Positions 57,547-64,000 of a stretch of DNA of 64,000 bases are shown in pieces. A program made the translations under genes and the position numbers. Within the stretch, counting starts at the first letter, position 1. Each line of letters starts with the position of its first letter. The notes beneath the pieces were generated by a model. It searched no databases. It saw only the letters and a list, made by a program, of their open reading frames with translations, and was not told the origin of the DNA. Origin of the DNA: Kitasatospora sp. NBC_01246 (GTDB lineage: Bacteria > Actinomycetota > Actinomycetes > Streptomycetales > Streptomycetaceae); NCBI RefSeq assembly GCF_036226505.1, contig NZ_CP108484.1, forward strand, positions 5,332,001 to 5,396,000. The letters are read 5' to 3'.

Positions 57547-59025
57547 ATGAGCACCCAGGACGAGCTGCGCCCCACCCTCACCACGGAGGCGGGTGCCCCC
57601 GTCGCCGACAACCAGAACACCGAGACCGCCGGCGTCGGCGGCCCGGCGCTCATCCAGGACCAGCAACTCTTCGAGAAGCTGGCGCACTTCAACCGGGAGC
57701 GGATCCCGGAGCGGGTGGTGCACGCCCGCGGCGCGGCGGCCTACGGCACCTTCACGGTGACCGCCGACGTCACCGCGTACACCCGGGCCCGCTTCCTCTC
57801 CGAGGTGGGCAAGGAGACCGAGACCTTCCTCCGGTTCTCCACCGTGGCGGGCAACCTCGGCTCCGCCGACGCCGTCCGCGACCCGCGCGGCTTCGCGCTG
57901 AAGTTCTACACCGAGGACGGCAACTACGACCTCGTCGGCAACAACACCCCGGTGTTCTTCATCAAGGACGCCACCAAGTTCCCGGACTTCATCCACACCC
58001 AGAAGCGGGACCCGTACACCGGCTCGCAGGAGGCGGACAACGTCTGGGACTTCTGGGGGCTGTCGCCCGAGGCGACCCACCAGGTGACCTGGCTCTTCGG
58101 CGACCGCGGCATCCCGGCCAGCTACCGCCACCTCGACGGCTTCGGCTCGCACACCTACCAGTGGCAGAACGAGGCCGGCGAGTACTTCTGGGTCAAGTAC
58201 CACTTCAAGACCGACCAGGGCATCAAGAACCTGACGGCGCAGGAGGCGGCCAGGCTCGCGGGCGAGGACCCGGACAGCCACCAGCGCGACCTGCGCGAGT
58301 CCATCGAGCGCGGCGAGTACCCGAGCTGGACGGTCAGCGTCCAGATCATGCCGGCGGCGGACGCGGCCCACTACCGCTTCAACCCCTTCGACCTGACCAA
58401 GGTGTGGCCGCACGCCGACTACCCGCTGGTCGAGTTCGGCAAGCTGGAGCTCAACCGCAACCCCGACAACGTCTTCGCCGAGGTCGAGCAGTCGATCTTC
58501 TCGCCGTCGCACTTCGTACCCGGCATCGGCCCGTCCCCGGACAAGATGCTCCAGGGCCGGCTCTTCGCCTACGCGGACGCCCACCGCTACCGCGTCGGCG
58601 TCAACGCCGACCACCTGCCGGTGAACCGCCCGCACGCCACCGAGGCGCGTACCAACAGCCGGGACGGCTACCTCTACGACGGCCGCCACGGCCGCCGCAA
58701 GAACTACGAGCCCAACAGCTTCGGAGGCCCCGTGCAGACCGGCCGCCCGCTCTGGGCCGCGACGGCGGTCACCGGCGCGACCGGCACCCACGAGGCGCCC
58801 TCGCACGCCGAGGACGACGACTTCGTGCAGGCGGGGAACCTGTACCGGCTGATGGGCGAGGAGGAGAAGCAGCGGCTGATCGCCAACCTGGCCGGCTTCA
58901 TCGCCAAGGTCTCGGCCGACCGCGAGGACATCGTCGAGCGGGCGGTCGAGAACTTCCGCCAGGCCGACGCCGACTACGGCCGCCGGCTGGAGACGGCGGT
59001 CCGGGAGCTGCGCAAGCAGCGGTAG
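57547..59025 (+). CDS. katA: Monofunctional haem catalase
   Basis: A 492-residue small-subunit (clade 3 type) catalase, splitting hydrogen peroxide to water and oxygen in the cytoplasm. The catalytic His59 lies in RVVHARGAAAYG. RFSTVAGNLGSADAVRDPRGFALKFYTEDGNYDLVGNNTPVFF contains the active-site Asn. The haem-ligand Tyr is near residue 341 in RLFAYADAHRYRVG. Length is typical and no C-terminal flavodoxin domain is present. GGAGG precedes ATG 57547 at about 10 nt. Expression is almost certainly controlled by the divergent catR. Confidence 0.93.
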   Translation: MSTQDELRPTLTTEAGAPVADNQNTETAGVGGPALIQDQQLFEKLAHFNRERIPERVVHARGAAAYGTFTVTADVTAYTRARFLSEVGKETETFLRFSTVAGNLGSADAVRDPRGFALKFYTEDGNYDLVGNNTPVFFIKDATKFPDFIHTQKRDPYTGSQEADNVWDFWGLSPEATHQVTWLFGDRGIPASYRHLDGFGSHTYQWQNEAGEYFWVKYHFKTDQGIKNLTAQEAARLAGEDPDSHQRDLRESIERGEYPSWTVSVQIMPAADAAHYRFNPFDLTKVWPHADYPLVEFGKLELNRNPDNVFAEVEQSIFSPSHFVPGIGPSPDKMLQGRLFAYADAHRYRVGVNADHLPVNRPHATEARTNSRDGYLYDGRHGRRKNYEPNSFGGPVQTGRPLWAATAVTGATGTHEAPSHAEDDDFVQAGNLYRLMGEEEKQRLIANLAGFIAKVSADREDIVERAVENFRQADADYGRRLETAVRELRKQR

Positions 59026-59042
59026 CGGTACCCCGATGAGCC

Positions 59043-59080
59043 GCGGGCCCGGCGACCGGATGACCGGTCGCCGGGCCCGC
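59043..59080. terminator. Bidirectional terminator between catalase and hisN
   Basis: Perfect 17-bp stem, 59043-59059 with 59064-59080, ATGA loop, between convergent genes. Confidence 0.8.
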
Positions 59081-59098
59081 ACCCATGCGCGTTCCGGG

Positions 59099-59896
59099 TC
59101 AGACGCTCAGGCGGCGCAGGGCCTCCGCGTGCAGCAGGCCGTTGCTGGCCACGGCGTCGGCACCGCCCGGGCCGGGCACGCCGTCCAGACCGGTGAACCG
59201 GCCGCCGGCCTCCTCGACGATGACGGCGTTCGCGGCCATGTCCCACAGCGACAGCTCGGGTTCGGCGGCGATGTCGACCGCGCCCTCGGCGACCATCATG
59301 TAGGACCAGAAGTCCCCGTAGGCGCGGGTGCGCCAGCAGGCCCGGGTGAGGTCCAGGAAGGGGTCGAGCCGGCCGCGCTCCTCCCAGCCGGAGAGCGAGG
59401 AGTAGGAGAACGAGGCGTCCTCCAGACGGGAGACGCCGGAGACGTGGATCCGGGCGGCCTTGGTCAGGCTACGGCCGGCGAAGGCGCCGAGGTCCTTGGC
59501 CGCCCACCAGCGGCGGTTCAGCGCGGGGGCGGAGACGATGCCGACCACCGGGCGCTCCACGCCGTCCGGGCCGTCCTCCAGCAGCGCGATCAGGGTGGCC
59601 CAGACCGGCACGCCGCGGATGTAGTTCTTGGTGCCGTCGATCGGGTCGATCACCCAGCGGCGGGGCCCGGTGCCCTGCAGGCCGAACTCCTCGCCGAGCA
59701 CCGCGTCGCGCGGGCGGGCGCGCTGGAGCACGCTGCGCACCAGCTCCTCGGCGGCCTTGTCGGCGTCGCTGACCGGGGTGAGGTCGGGCTTGGTCTCGAC
59801 CTTCAGGTCGAGGGCGCGGAAGCGCTCCAGGGTGACCGAGTCGGCCGAGTCGGCGAGGACGTGGGCGAGTCGGAGATCGTCGTGGTAATCGGCCAT
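59099..59896 (-). CDS. hisN: Histidinol-phosphatase HisN (inositol monophosphatase family)
   Basis: A 265-residue IMPase-fold phosphatase. Metal motifs: LGEEFG, WVIDPIDGTKNYIRG (Asp-Pro-Ile-Asp) near residues 81-95, and ELSLWDMAANAVIVEEAGG near the C-terminus. In actinobacteria this subgroup, with KPDLTPVSDADKAAEE near residue 36, includes the histidinol-phosphate phosphatase that completes histidine biosynthesis. Other IMPase substrates are possible, and no other his gene lies nearby. ATG 59896 follows a TAGGGT box at 7 nt, suggesting a leaderless message. Confidence 0.85.
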   Translation of the reverse strand: MADYHDDLRLAHVLADSADSVTLERFRALDLKVETKPDLTPVSDADKAAEELVRSVLQRARPRDAVLGEEFGLQGTGPRRWVIDPIDGTKNYIRGVPVWATLIALLEDGPDGVERPVVGIVSAPALNRRWWAAKDLGAFAGRSLTKAARIHVSGVSRLEDASFSYSSLSGWEERGRLDPFLDLTRACWRTRAYGDFWSYMMVAEGAVDIAAEPELSLWDMAANAVIVEEAGGRFTGLDGVPGPGGADAVASNGLLHAEALRRLSV

Positions 59897-59903
59897 GGTC
59901 GAA

Positions 59904-59909
59904 ACCCTA
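59904..59909 (-). promoter_or_regulatory. -10 box TAGGGT of hisN, leaderless start
   Basis: On the minus strand TAGGGT lies 7 nt before the hisN ATG. Confidence 0.5.
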
Positions 59910-59970
59910 GCGAGCCCACCCGGATCGGCCCAGTCGGGCTCGCGGAGCGGACGGCAGCAGCCACCGGTCC

Positions 59971-60162
59971 CGCCCCGAGCCGGGTGGCCCACCGGTGCCG
60001 CCCTCCCGTAGCCCCCGGCCACCCACCCGACCCGCCCCGCCCCGCCGGCAGGGCGGCCCCGCCGCCCGACCCGCCCCGCCGCCCGAGCCGCCCCGCCGCC
60101 CGAGCCGGGTGGCCCGCCGGCGCCGGCCTTCGGTAGCCCCCGCCCCCACCCGACCCGCCCCG
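59971..60162. repeat. Two degenerate direct repeats of about 65-70 bp
   Basis: The segment 59971-60040 recurs with substitutions at 60098-60162 (shared CGAGCCGGGTGGCCC and TAGCCCCCG). Short CCGCCCCGCC runs fill the space between. Non-coding, low complexity. Confidence 0.6.
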
Positions 60163-60255
60163 AGCCGAAGGGGCGCGCCGGTGCCGAAAGGGAGAAGCGA
60201 GGACGACCGAGGTACGAGGGCGTTGGAGCGCCGACCGTCGGCACCGGATCGAGCG

Positions 60256-60415
60256 CCCCGGAGGCGAGCGGGCGAAGATACTGCCCCGGAGGCGAGCGGG
60301 CGAAGATACTGCCCCGGAGGCGAGCGGGCGAAGATACTGCCCCGGAGGCGAGCGGGCGAAGATACTGCCCCGGAGGCGAGCGGGCGAAGATACTGCCCCG
60401 GAGGCGAGCGGGCGA
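60256..60415. repeat. 28-bp tandem repeat (minisatellite), 5.7 copies
   Basis: Identical 28-bp units start at 60256, 60284, 60312, 60340 and 60368, with a 20-bp partial unit from 60396. The unit begins CCCCGGAGGCGAGCGG and contains GAAGATACTG. The array ends 4 bp before the stop codon of the SMR transporter gene. With no spacers between units it is not a CRISPR. Confidence 0.95.
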
Positions 60416-60419
60416 CAGC

Positions 60420-60743
60420 TCAGTGCGCCGTGCCGCTGAGTTGGAGGCCGATCACCCCGGCGATGACCAGGGAGATCGAGACCAGCTTGAGCACCGAGGT
60501 GGTCTCGTCCAGGAAGAGCATGCCGTAGATCGCGGTGCCGGCCGCGCCGATGCCGGTCCAGACCGCGTACGCCGGACCGACCGGCAGGCTCTTCAGGGAG
60601 AGGGTGAGCAGGCCGAAGCTGCTGAGGGCGAAGACGCAGAAGCTGATGGTGGGCCAGAGCTTGGTGAAGCCTTCGCTGAGCTTGAGGTTGATCGCGAAGC
60701 CGGTCTCCAGGAGGCCGGCCAGGATCACCAGGGCCCATGCCAT
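60420..60743 (-). CDS. Small multidrug resistance (SMR) transporter, SugE/Gdx-like
   Basis: A 107-residue four-helix membrane protein. The essential Glu lies in helix 1 (LAGLLETGFAINLKLS, residue ~13). The helix-3 segment SLPVGPAYAVWTGIGAAGTAIYG and LFLDETTSVLKLVSISLVIAGVIGLQLS in helix 4 complete the SMR fold. The VGPAYAVWTGIG wording fits the SugE/Gdx branch, which exports guanidinium by proton exchange, better than EmrE. No guanidine riboswitch is evident upstream, so substrate choice stays open. ATG 60743 has GGGAGAG 6 nt upstream. The stop lies 4 bp from the minisatellite array. Confidence 0.87.
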   Translation of the reverse strand: MAWALVILAGLLETGFAINLKLSEGFTKLWPTISFCVFALSSFGLLTLSLKSLPVGPAYAVWTGIGAAGTAIYGMLFLDETTSVLKLVSISLVIAGVIGLQLSGTAH

Positions 60744-60861
60744 CGCGTGCTCTCCCTGTCGATCGGCGGGCCGGGCCGTGATCCGGCCCGACTTTCCTAT
60801 GATCACCAGGCTGGCCCGCTCCGACACCTCGAACGCGGCGAAAACGGCCGGGGCCGCGCCG

Positions 60862-61917
60862 TCAGTCGCCCTCGCGGGTCTCCTTGCTCGCCAGCAGACG
60901 GCGCAACGAGTACAGCCGGGCCTGCTCCGCGTGGCCGTCCGCGACCCAGGCGTCCAGCGCGCAGTCCGGTTCGTCGTGGCTGCACGCGCGCGGGCAGTCG
61001 ACGGTGCCGGGCTCCAGGTCGGGGAAGGCGTGGATGACCCGGGACGGGTCGATGTGCGAGAGGCCGAAGGAGCGGAACCCCGGGGTGTCGATCACCCAGC
61101 CCGGGTCGAGCGCCTTCTTCGAGCCCGGCTTGGCGCCCGGGGGCGGCGGCAGCCGCAGCGCCAGCGCCGACACGGTGGTGTGCCGGCCGCGACCGGTCAC
61201 CGCGTTGACCACCCCGGTGGTCCGCTGGTGGAGCGGTACCAGGGCGTTGACCAGGGTGGTCTTGCCGACGCCGGAGTGGCCGATGAACACCGTCGAGCGG
61301 CCGCGCAGGTGCGCCCGGACGGCCTCGGCGCCCTCGGTGGCCAGCTCGTCCCGCCGGGTCACCACGTAGTTGATGCCGAGCGGGGCGTAGGACTCCAGCA
61401 GCGGCTCGGCCGGGGCCAGGTCGGACTTGGTGAGCACCAGCAGCGGCTCCATGCCGGCGTCGTACGCGGCCACCAGGCAGCGGTCGATCAGCCGGGGCCG
61501 GGGCTCCGGGTCGGCCAGCGCGGTGACGATGGCCAACTGCTGGGCGTTGGCGACGACGATCCGCTCGAACGGGTCGTCGTCGTCCGCGGTCCGGCGCAGC
61601 ACCGAGGTGCGCTCCTCGACCCGGACGATCCGGGCCAGGGTGTCGGCGTCCCCCGAGAGGTCGCCGACGATGTTGACGATGTCGCCGACGACGACGCCCT
61701 TGCGGCCCAGCTCACGGGCCTTCATGGCGACGATCTCGCGCTCCTGCTTCGTTCCGACGTCCAGCAGGCAGGTCAGCCGGCCGCGGTCGACGGTGAGCAC
61801 CATCGCCTCGGCCGCGTCGTCGTGCTTGGGCCGGATCCGGGTCCGCGGCCGGGAGCCCCGGCGGGCGGGGCGGTTGCGGATGTCGTCCTCGTCGGCGTCC
61901 TTGCCGTAGCGGCGCAT
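60862..61917 (-). CDS. rsgA: Ribosome small-subunit-dependent GTPase RsgA
   Basis: A 351-residue circularly permuted GTPase that checks late 30S ribosomal subunit maturation. The N-terminal OB-fold RNA-binding region has VGDIVNI. The G motifs run in permuted order: TKSD (163-166), GHSGVGKT (213-220), DTPG (277-280). The C-terminal zinc knuckle has C308, C312, H314 and C319. A basic extension (residues 14-31, RNRPARRGSRPRTRIRPK) precedes the OB fold. ATG 61917. It lies 16 bp after the aroA stop on the same strand, so the two are an operon, an arrangement common in actinobacteria near sigR/sigH. Confidence 0.93.
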   Translation of the reverse strand: MRRYGKDADEDDIRNRPARRGSRPRTRIRPKHDDAAEAMVLTVDRGRLTCLLDVGTKQEREIVAMKARELGRKGVVVGDIVNIVGDLSGDADTLARIVRVEERTSVLRRTADDDDPFERIVVANAQQLAIVTALADPEPRPRLIDRCLVAAYDAGMEPLLVLTKSDLAPAEPLLESYAPLGINYVVTRRDELATEGAEAVRAHLRGRSTVFIGHSGVGKTTLVNALVPLHQRTTGVVNAVTGRGRHTTVSALALRLPPPPGAKPGSKKALDPGWVIDTPGFRSFGLSHIDPSRVIHAFPDLEPGTVDCPRACSHDEPDCALDAWVADGHAEQARLYSLRRLLASKETREGD

Positions 61918-61933
61918 GTGCCCAGTCTCCCGC

Positions 61934-63265
61934 TCAGCCGCCCACCACTGCTCCGCCGAGCAACTCGTCCCACATCTTCGGGAAGTCCGGCAAGGTCTTG
62001 GCGGTGGTGGCCACGTTCTCCACCTGGACCCCCTCGACGGCCAGCCCGATCACCGCGGCCGCGGTGGCCAGGCGGTGGTCCTCGTAGGTGTGGAACACGC
62101 CGCCGCGCAGCGCGCGCGGGCGGATCCGCAGGCCGTCCTCGGTCTCGGTGACGTCGCCGCCGAGGTCGTTGATCTCCTTGGCCAGCGCGGCCAGCCGGTC
62201 CGTCTCGTGCATCCGCAGGTGCGCGATGCCGTACAGGTGGGACTCGGAGTCGGCGAGCGCGGCGACGGCGGCGATCACCGGGGTGAGCTCGCCGACGTCG
62301 TGCAGGTCCGCCTCGATGCCGTGGATCCGGCCGGTGCCGGTGAACTGCAGGCCCTCGTCGATGAACTCGCAGACGCCGCCCATCCGGGTGTAGATGTCGC
62401 GCAGCTGGTCGCCGGGCTGGGTGGTGTGCCTCGGCCAGTCGCGGACGGTCACCCGACCGCCGGTGACCAGGGCGGCGGCGAAGAACGGCGCCGCGTTGGA
62501 GAGGTCCGGCTCGACCACCATGTCGCGGCCGAGCAGGGCGCCGGGGGTGACCCGCCAGACGTCCTTCTCGCCGCCGTCCTCCGGGGCGTCCACCTGGGCG
62601 CCGGCCAGCCGCAGCATCTCGACCGTCATCCGGATGTGCGGCAGCGAGGGGACCGGCCCGCCGACGTGGCGGACCTCGACGCCCTGGTTGTACCGGGCGC
62701 CGGAGAGCAGCAGGGCGGAGACGAACTGCGAGGAGGAGGAGGCGTCCAGCTCCACCACACCGCCGTCCAGCGCGCCGGTGCCGTGCACGGTGAGCGGGAA
62801 GGCGCCGCGGCCGCCGTCGTCGATCCGGGCGCCGAGCGCGCGCAGGGCGTTGATCACGCCGTGCTGGGGGCGCTCGTAGCTGCGCGGGTCGCCGTCGAAG
62901 TGCACCGGGCCGTCGGCGAGGACGGCGAGCGGGGGGAGGAAGCGCATGACCGTGCCGGCGTTGCCGACGTCCACGGAGGCCGGGCCGCGCAGTGCGGGGG
63001 CCGGGATGACCCGCCAGGCCTCCCCGCCGCCGAGGCCGCCGGAGTCGTTGTTGACCTGCTCCTCGATGCCGACCCCGAGCGCCCGCAGGCCGTCGGCCAT
63101 CAGCTGGGAGTCGCGGCTGCGCAGCGGGCGCCGCACCCAGCCGGGTTCGGTGGAGAGGGCGGCCAGCACCAGAGCCCGGTTGGTGACCGACTTGGAGCCG
63201 GGGATGGTGACGGTGGCGTCAACGGGGGTGGTCGCGACGGGGGCGGGCCACAGGGTCTCGGTCAT
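61934..63265 (-). CDS. aroA: 3-phosphoshikimate 1-carboxyvinyltransferase (EPSP synthase)
   Basis: A 443-residue enzyme joining PEP and shikimate-3-phosphate in the shikimate pathway. Motifs: VTIPGSKSVTNRALVLAAL (~residues 21-39), DVGNAGTVMRFLPPLA near 98-113, RPQHGVINALRALGA, DASSSSQFVSALLLSGA, and LRMHETDRLAALAKEINDLGG. The catalytic Lys, Asp and Glu positions are kept. GNAGTVMR is a common actinobacterial form. ATG 63265 lies 6 nt after a TAAACT -10 box, so the message is likely leaderless. It heads the aroA-rsgA operon. Confidence 0.95.
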   Translation of the reverse strand: MTETLWPAPVATTPVDATVTIPGSKSVTNRALVLAALSTEPGWVRRPLRSRDSQLMADGLRALGVGIEEQVNNDSGGLGGGEAWRVIPAPALRGPASVDVGNAGTVMRFLPPLAVLADGPVHFDGDPRSYERPQHGVINALRALGARIDDGGRGAFPLTVHGTGALDGGVVELDASSSSQFVSALLLSGARYNQGVEVRHVGGPVPSLPHIRMTVEMLRLAGAQVDAPEDGGEKDVWRVTPGALLGRDMVVEPDLSNAAPFFAAALVTGGRVTVRDWPRHTTQPGDQLRDIYTRMGGVCEFIDEGLQFTGTGRIHGIEADLHDVGELTPVIAAVAALADSESHLYGIAHLRMHETDRLAALAKEINDLGGDVTETEDGLRIRPRALRGGVFHTYEDHRLATAAAVIGLAVEGVQVENVATTAKTLPDFPKMWDELLGGAVVGG

Positions 63266-63271
63266 GGGGCA

Positions 63272-63277
63272 AGTTTA
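63272..63277 (-). promoter_or_regulatory. -10 box TAAACT of aroA, leaderless start
   Basis: On the minus strand TAAACT lies 6 nt before the aroA ATG. Confidence 0.55.
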
Positions 63278-63355
63278 GGGGCCGTACGGGAACTGTCCGC
63301 TCCGCGGCCGGATGGCGGGACGGGCCGGTCGGCGGGGCACCGTCGGCCCCGCGGC

Positions 63356-64000
63356 TCACAGCGGGGACAGCAGCCAGCTCGCGCCGAGACCCAGGCAGGC
63401 CAGCGCGGTGACCAGGAAGAGGAACACCCAGGCGAGCCCGGGAACGCCGGTGAGCCGGGCGAGCTGGTCCGCGTCGGAGTCCCCGCCCTGGCCGCGCCGG
63501 CGCTGGTGCTGCAGCTCCAGGACCGGGCGGACGGCGCCGAGCAGCAGGAACCAGCTGCCGAGGCAGGCGAAGCCGGCCTGGACGTCGGTACTGCCGAACC
63601 AGGAGACCAGGAAGAAGGCCGCACCGGCGAGCAGCACGGTGAGGAAGCCGAAGGCGTTGCGGATCCGGACCAGCAGGGCCAGCAGCAGGGCTATCGCGAG
63701 CCAGAGCAGCAGGGTGATCCGGTCGGCCGCGAGCAGTGCGGCGCAGCCGAGGCCGAGCAGGGCGGGGGTGCAGTAGCCGGCGGCGGCGGTGAGCACCATG
63801 CCCGGCCCGGTGGGGCGGCCGTAGGAGAGGGTGAGGCCGGAGGTGTCCGAGTGCAGCCGGATGCCCGCGAGCTTGCGGCGGGTGGCCAGGGCGGCCAGGC
63901 CGTGTCCGCCCTCGTGGGCGATGGTGATCGCGTTGCGGGCGAACCGCCAGAGCGGGCGGGCCGCCACCAGGAGCAGGGCGGCGGCGCCGGTGGCCAGGGT
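63356..64000 (-). CDS. M50-family membrane metallopeptidase (5' end beyond the window)
   Basis: At least 215 residues; the frame stays open to the window edge and the first visible residues (TLATGAAALLLVAARP) look like part of a transmembrane helix, so the true start lies to the right. The zinc motif ITIAHEGGHGLAAL carries HExGH. Further hydrophobic segments include LLWLAIALLLALLV, FGFLTVLLAGAAFFLVSWFG and the C-terminal VFLFLVTALACLGLGASWLL. M50 peptidases cut substrates within the membrane. Substrate unknown. A GTG at 63967 could be mistaken for the start, but coding sense clearly continues upstream. Confidence 0.85.
   Translation of the reverse strand, partial: TLATGAAALLLVAARPLWRFARNAITIAHEGGHGLAALATRRKLAGIRLHSDTSGLTLSYGRPTGPGMVLTAAAGYCTPALLGLGCAALLAADRITLLLWLAIALLLALLVRIRNAFGFLTVLLAGAAFFLVSWFGSTDVQAGFACLGSWFLLLGAVRPVLELQHQRRRGQGGDSDADQLARLTGVPGLAWVFLFLVTALACLGLGASWLLSPL

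Noticed and set aside
60256..60415. Regular 28-bp repeats as a CRISPR array
   Set aside because: Units are directly adjacent with no spacers, and no cas genes are present.
60744..60861. Guanidine riboswitch before the SMR exporter
   Set aside because: I looked for paired hairpins with ACGR loops or a ykkC-like fold and saw none in the short upstream gap.

Overview
The window is high-GC actinobacterial chromosome. Third codon positions are almost all G or C, starts are often GTG or TTG, and WhiB7/WblC, mycoredoxin, AdnAB, PPA1309 and UPF0182 homologues are present. Protein similarity and gene order point to the Streptomycetaceae (Streptomyces or a close relative such as Kitasatospora); the genus cannot be fixed from sequence alone. 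Every gene but one looks intact, and I see no insertion sequence, prophage, CRISPR array or plasmid feature. This is chromosome core with a few accessory inserts.

Layout. 0.4-10.4 kb: SUFU-domain protein, PHP phosphoesterase, two small or uncharacterised genes, an alpha/beta hydrolase, a DEAD-box RNA helicase, ferritin-like protein, DUF3107 protein, TetR regulator and a second alpha/beta hydrolase. 10.8-14.7 kb: a GT4/DUF3492 glycosyltransferase, a polytopic membrane protein broken by a single-base frameshift, and a sugar epimerase, forming a small envelope-glycan style operon. 14.9-19.5 kb: moeZ, a convergent 943-residue membrane protein that joins a degenerate kinase-like domain to a flippase-like domain, and an alkyltransferase-like DNA repair protein. 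19.6-26.2 kb: adnA-adnB, the actinobacterial end-resection helicase-nuclease. 26.4-33.1 kb: a membrane PP2C phosphatase, an endonuclease/exonuclease/phosphatase-fold protein and a PadR-controlled ABC/FtsX exporter. 33.2-44.9 kb: M20 peptidase, nudC, GntR regulator, mycoredoxin, uvrD2, whiB7/wblC with a long attenuator leader, an ABC1 kinase-like protein, an E1-like protein and a zinc peptidase. 45.0-54.5 kb: Nudix hydrolase, DUF2342 metalloprotease, epimerase, moaE, a small membrane protein, a Lon-like PDZ protease, PPA1309 and UPF0182. 54.6-64.0 kb: initiator tRNA, Sel1-repeat protein, divergent catR/catalase, hisN, an SMR exporter beside a minisatellite, rsgA, aroA and an M50 peptidase cut by the window edge.

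From memory, much of this order (RhlE-like helicase, ferritin-like, TB9.4-like DUF3107, TetR, moeZ, ATL, adnA, adnB, nudC, mrx1, uvrD2, whiB7, ABC1, metalloprotease, PDZ protease, UPF0182, then rsgA/aroA near sigR/sigH) matches the Mycobacterium tuberculosis Rv3193c-Rv3228 region. It therefore looks like an ancient actinobacterial block for DNA repair, thiol-redox balance and antibiotic/oxidative stress, into which the glycan, flippase-like, PP2C and ABC genes have been inserted.

Regulation visible in the sequence: two good SigR-type promoters (mycoredoxin, moeZ) and a weaker third (UPF0182); a WhiB7-type promoter and terminator/antiterminator leader before wblC; a perfect CatR-type operator inside the catalase promoter; a PadR-type palindrome over a leaderless promoter; and about a dozen genes whose -10 box lies 6-8 nt before the start codon, implying leaderless mRNAs. 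Convergent gene pairs are mostly separated by perfect hairpins.
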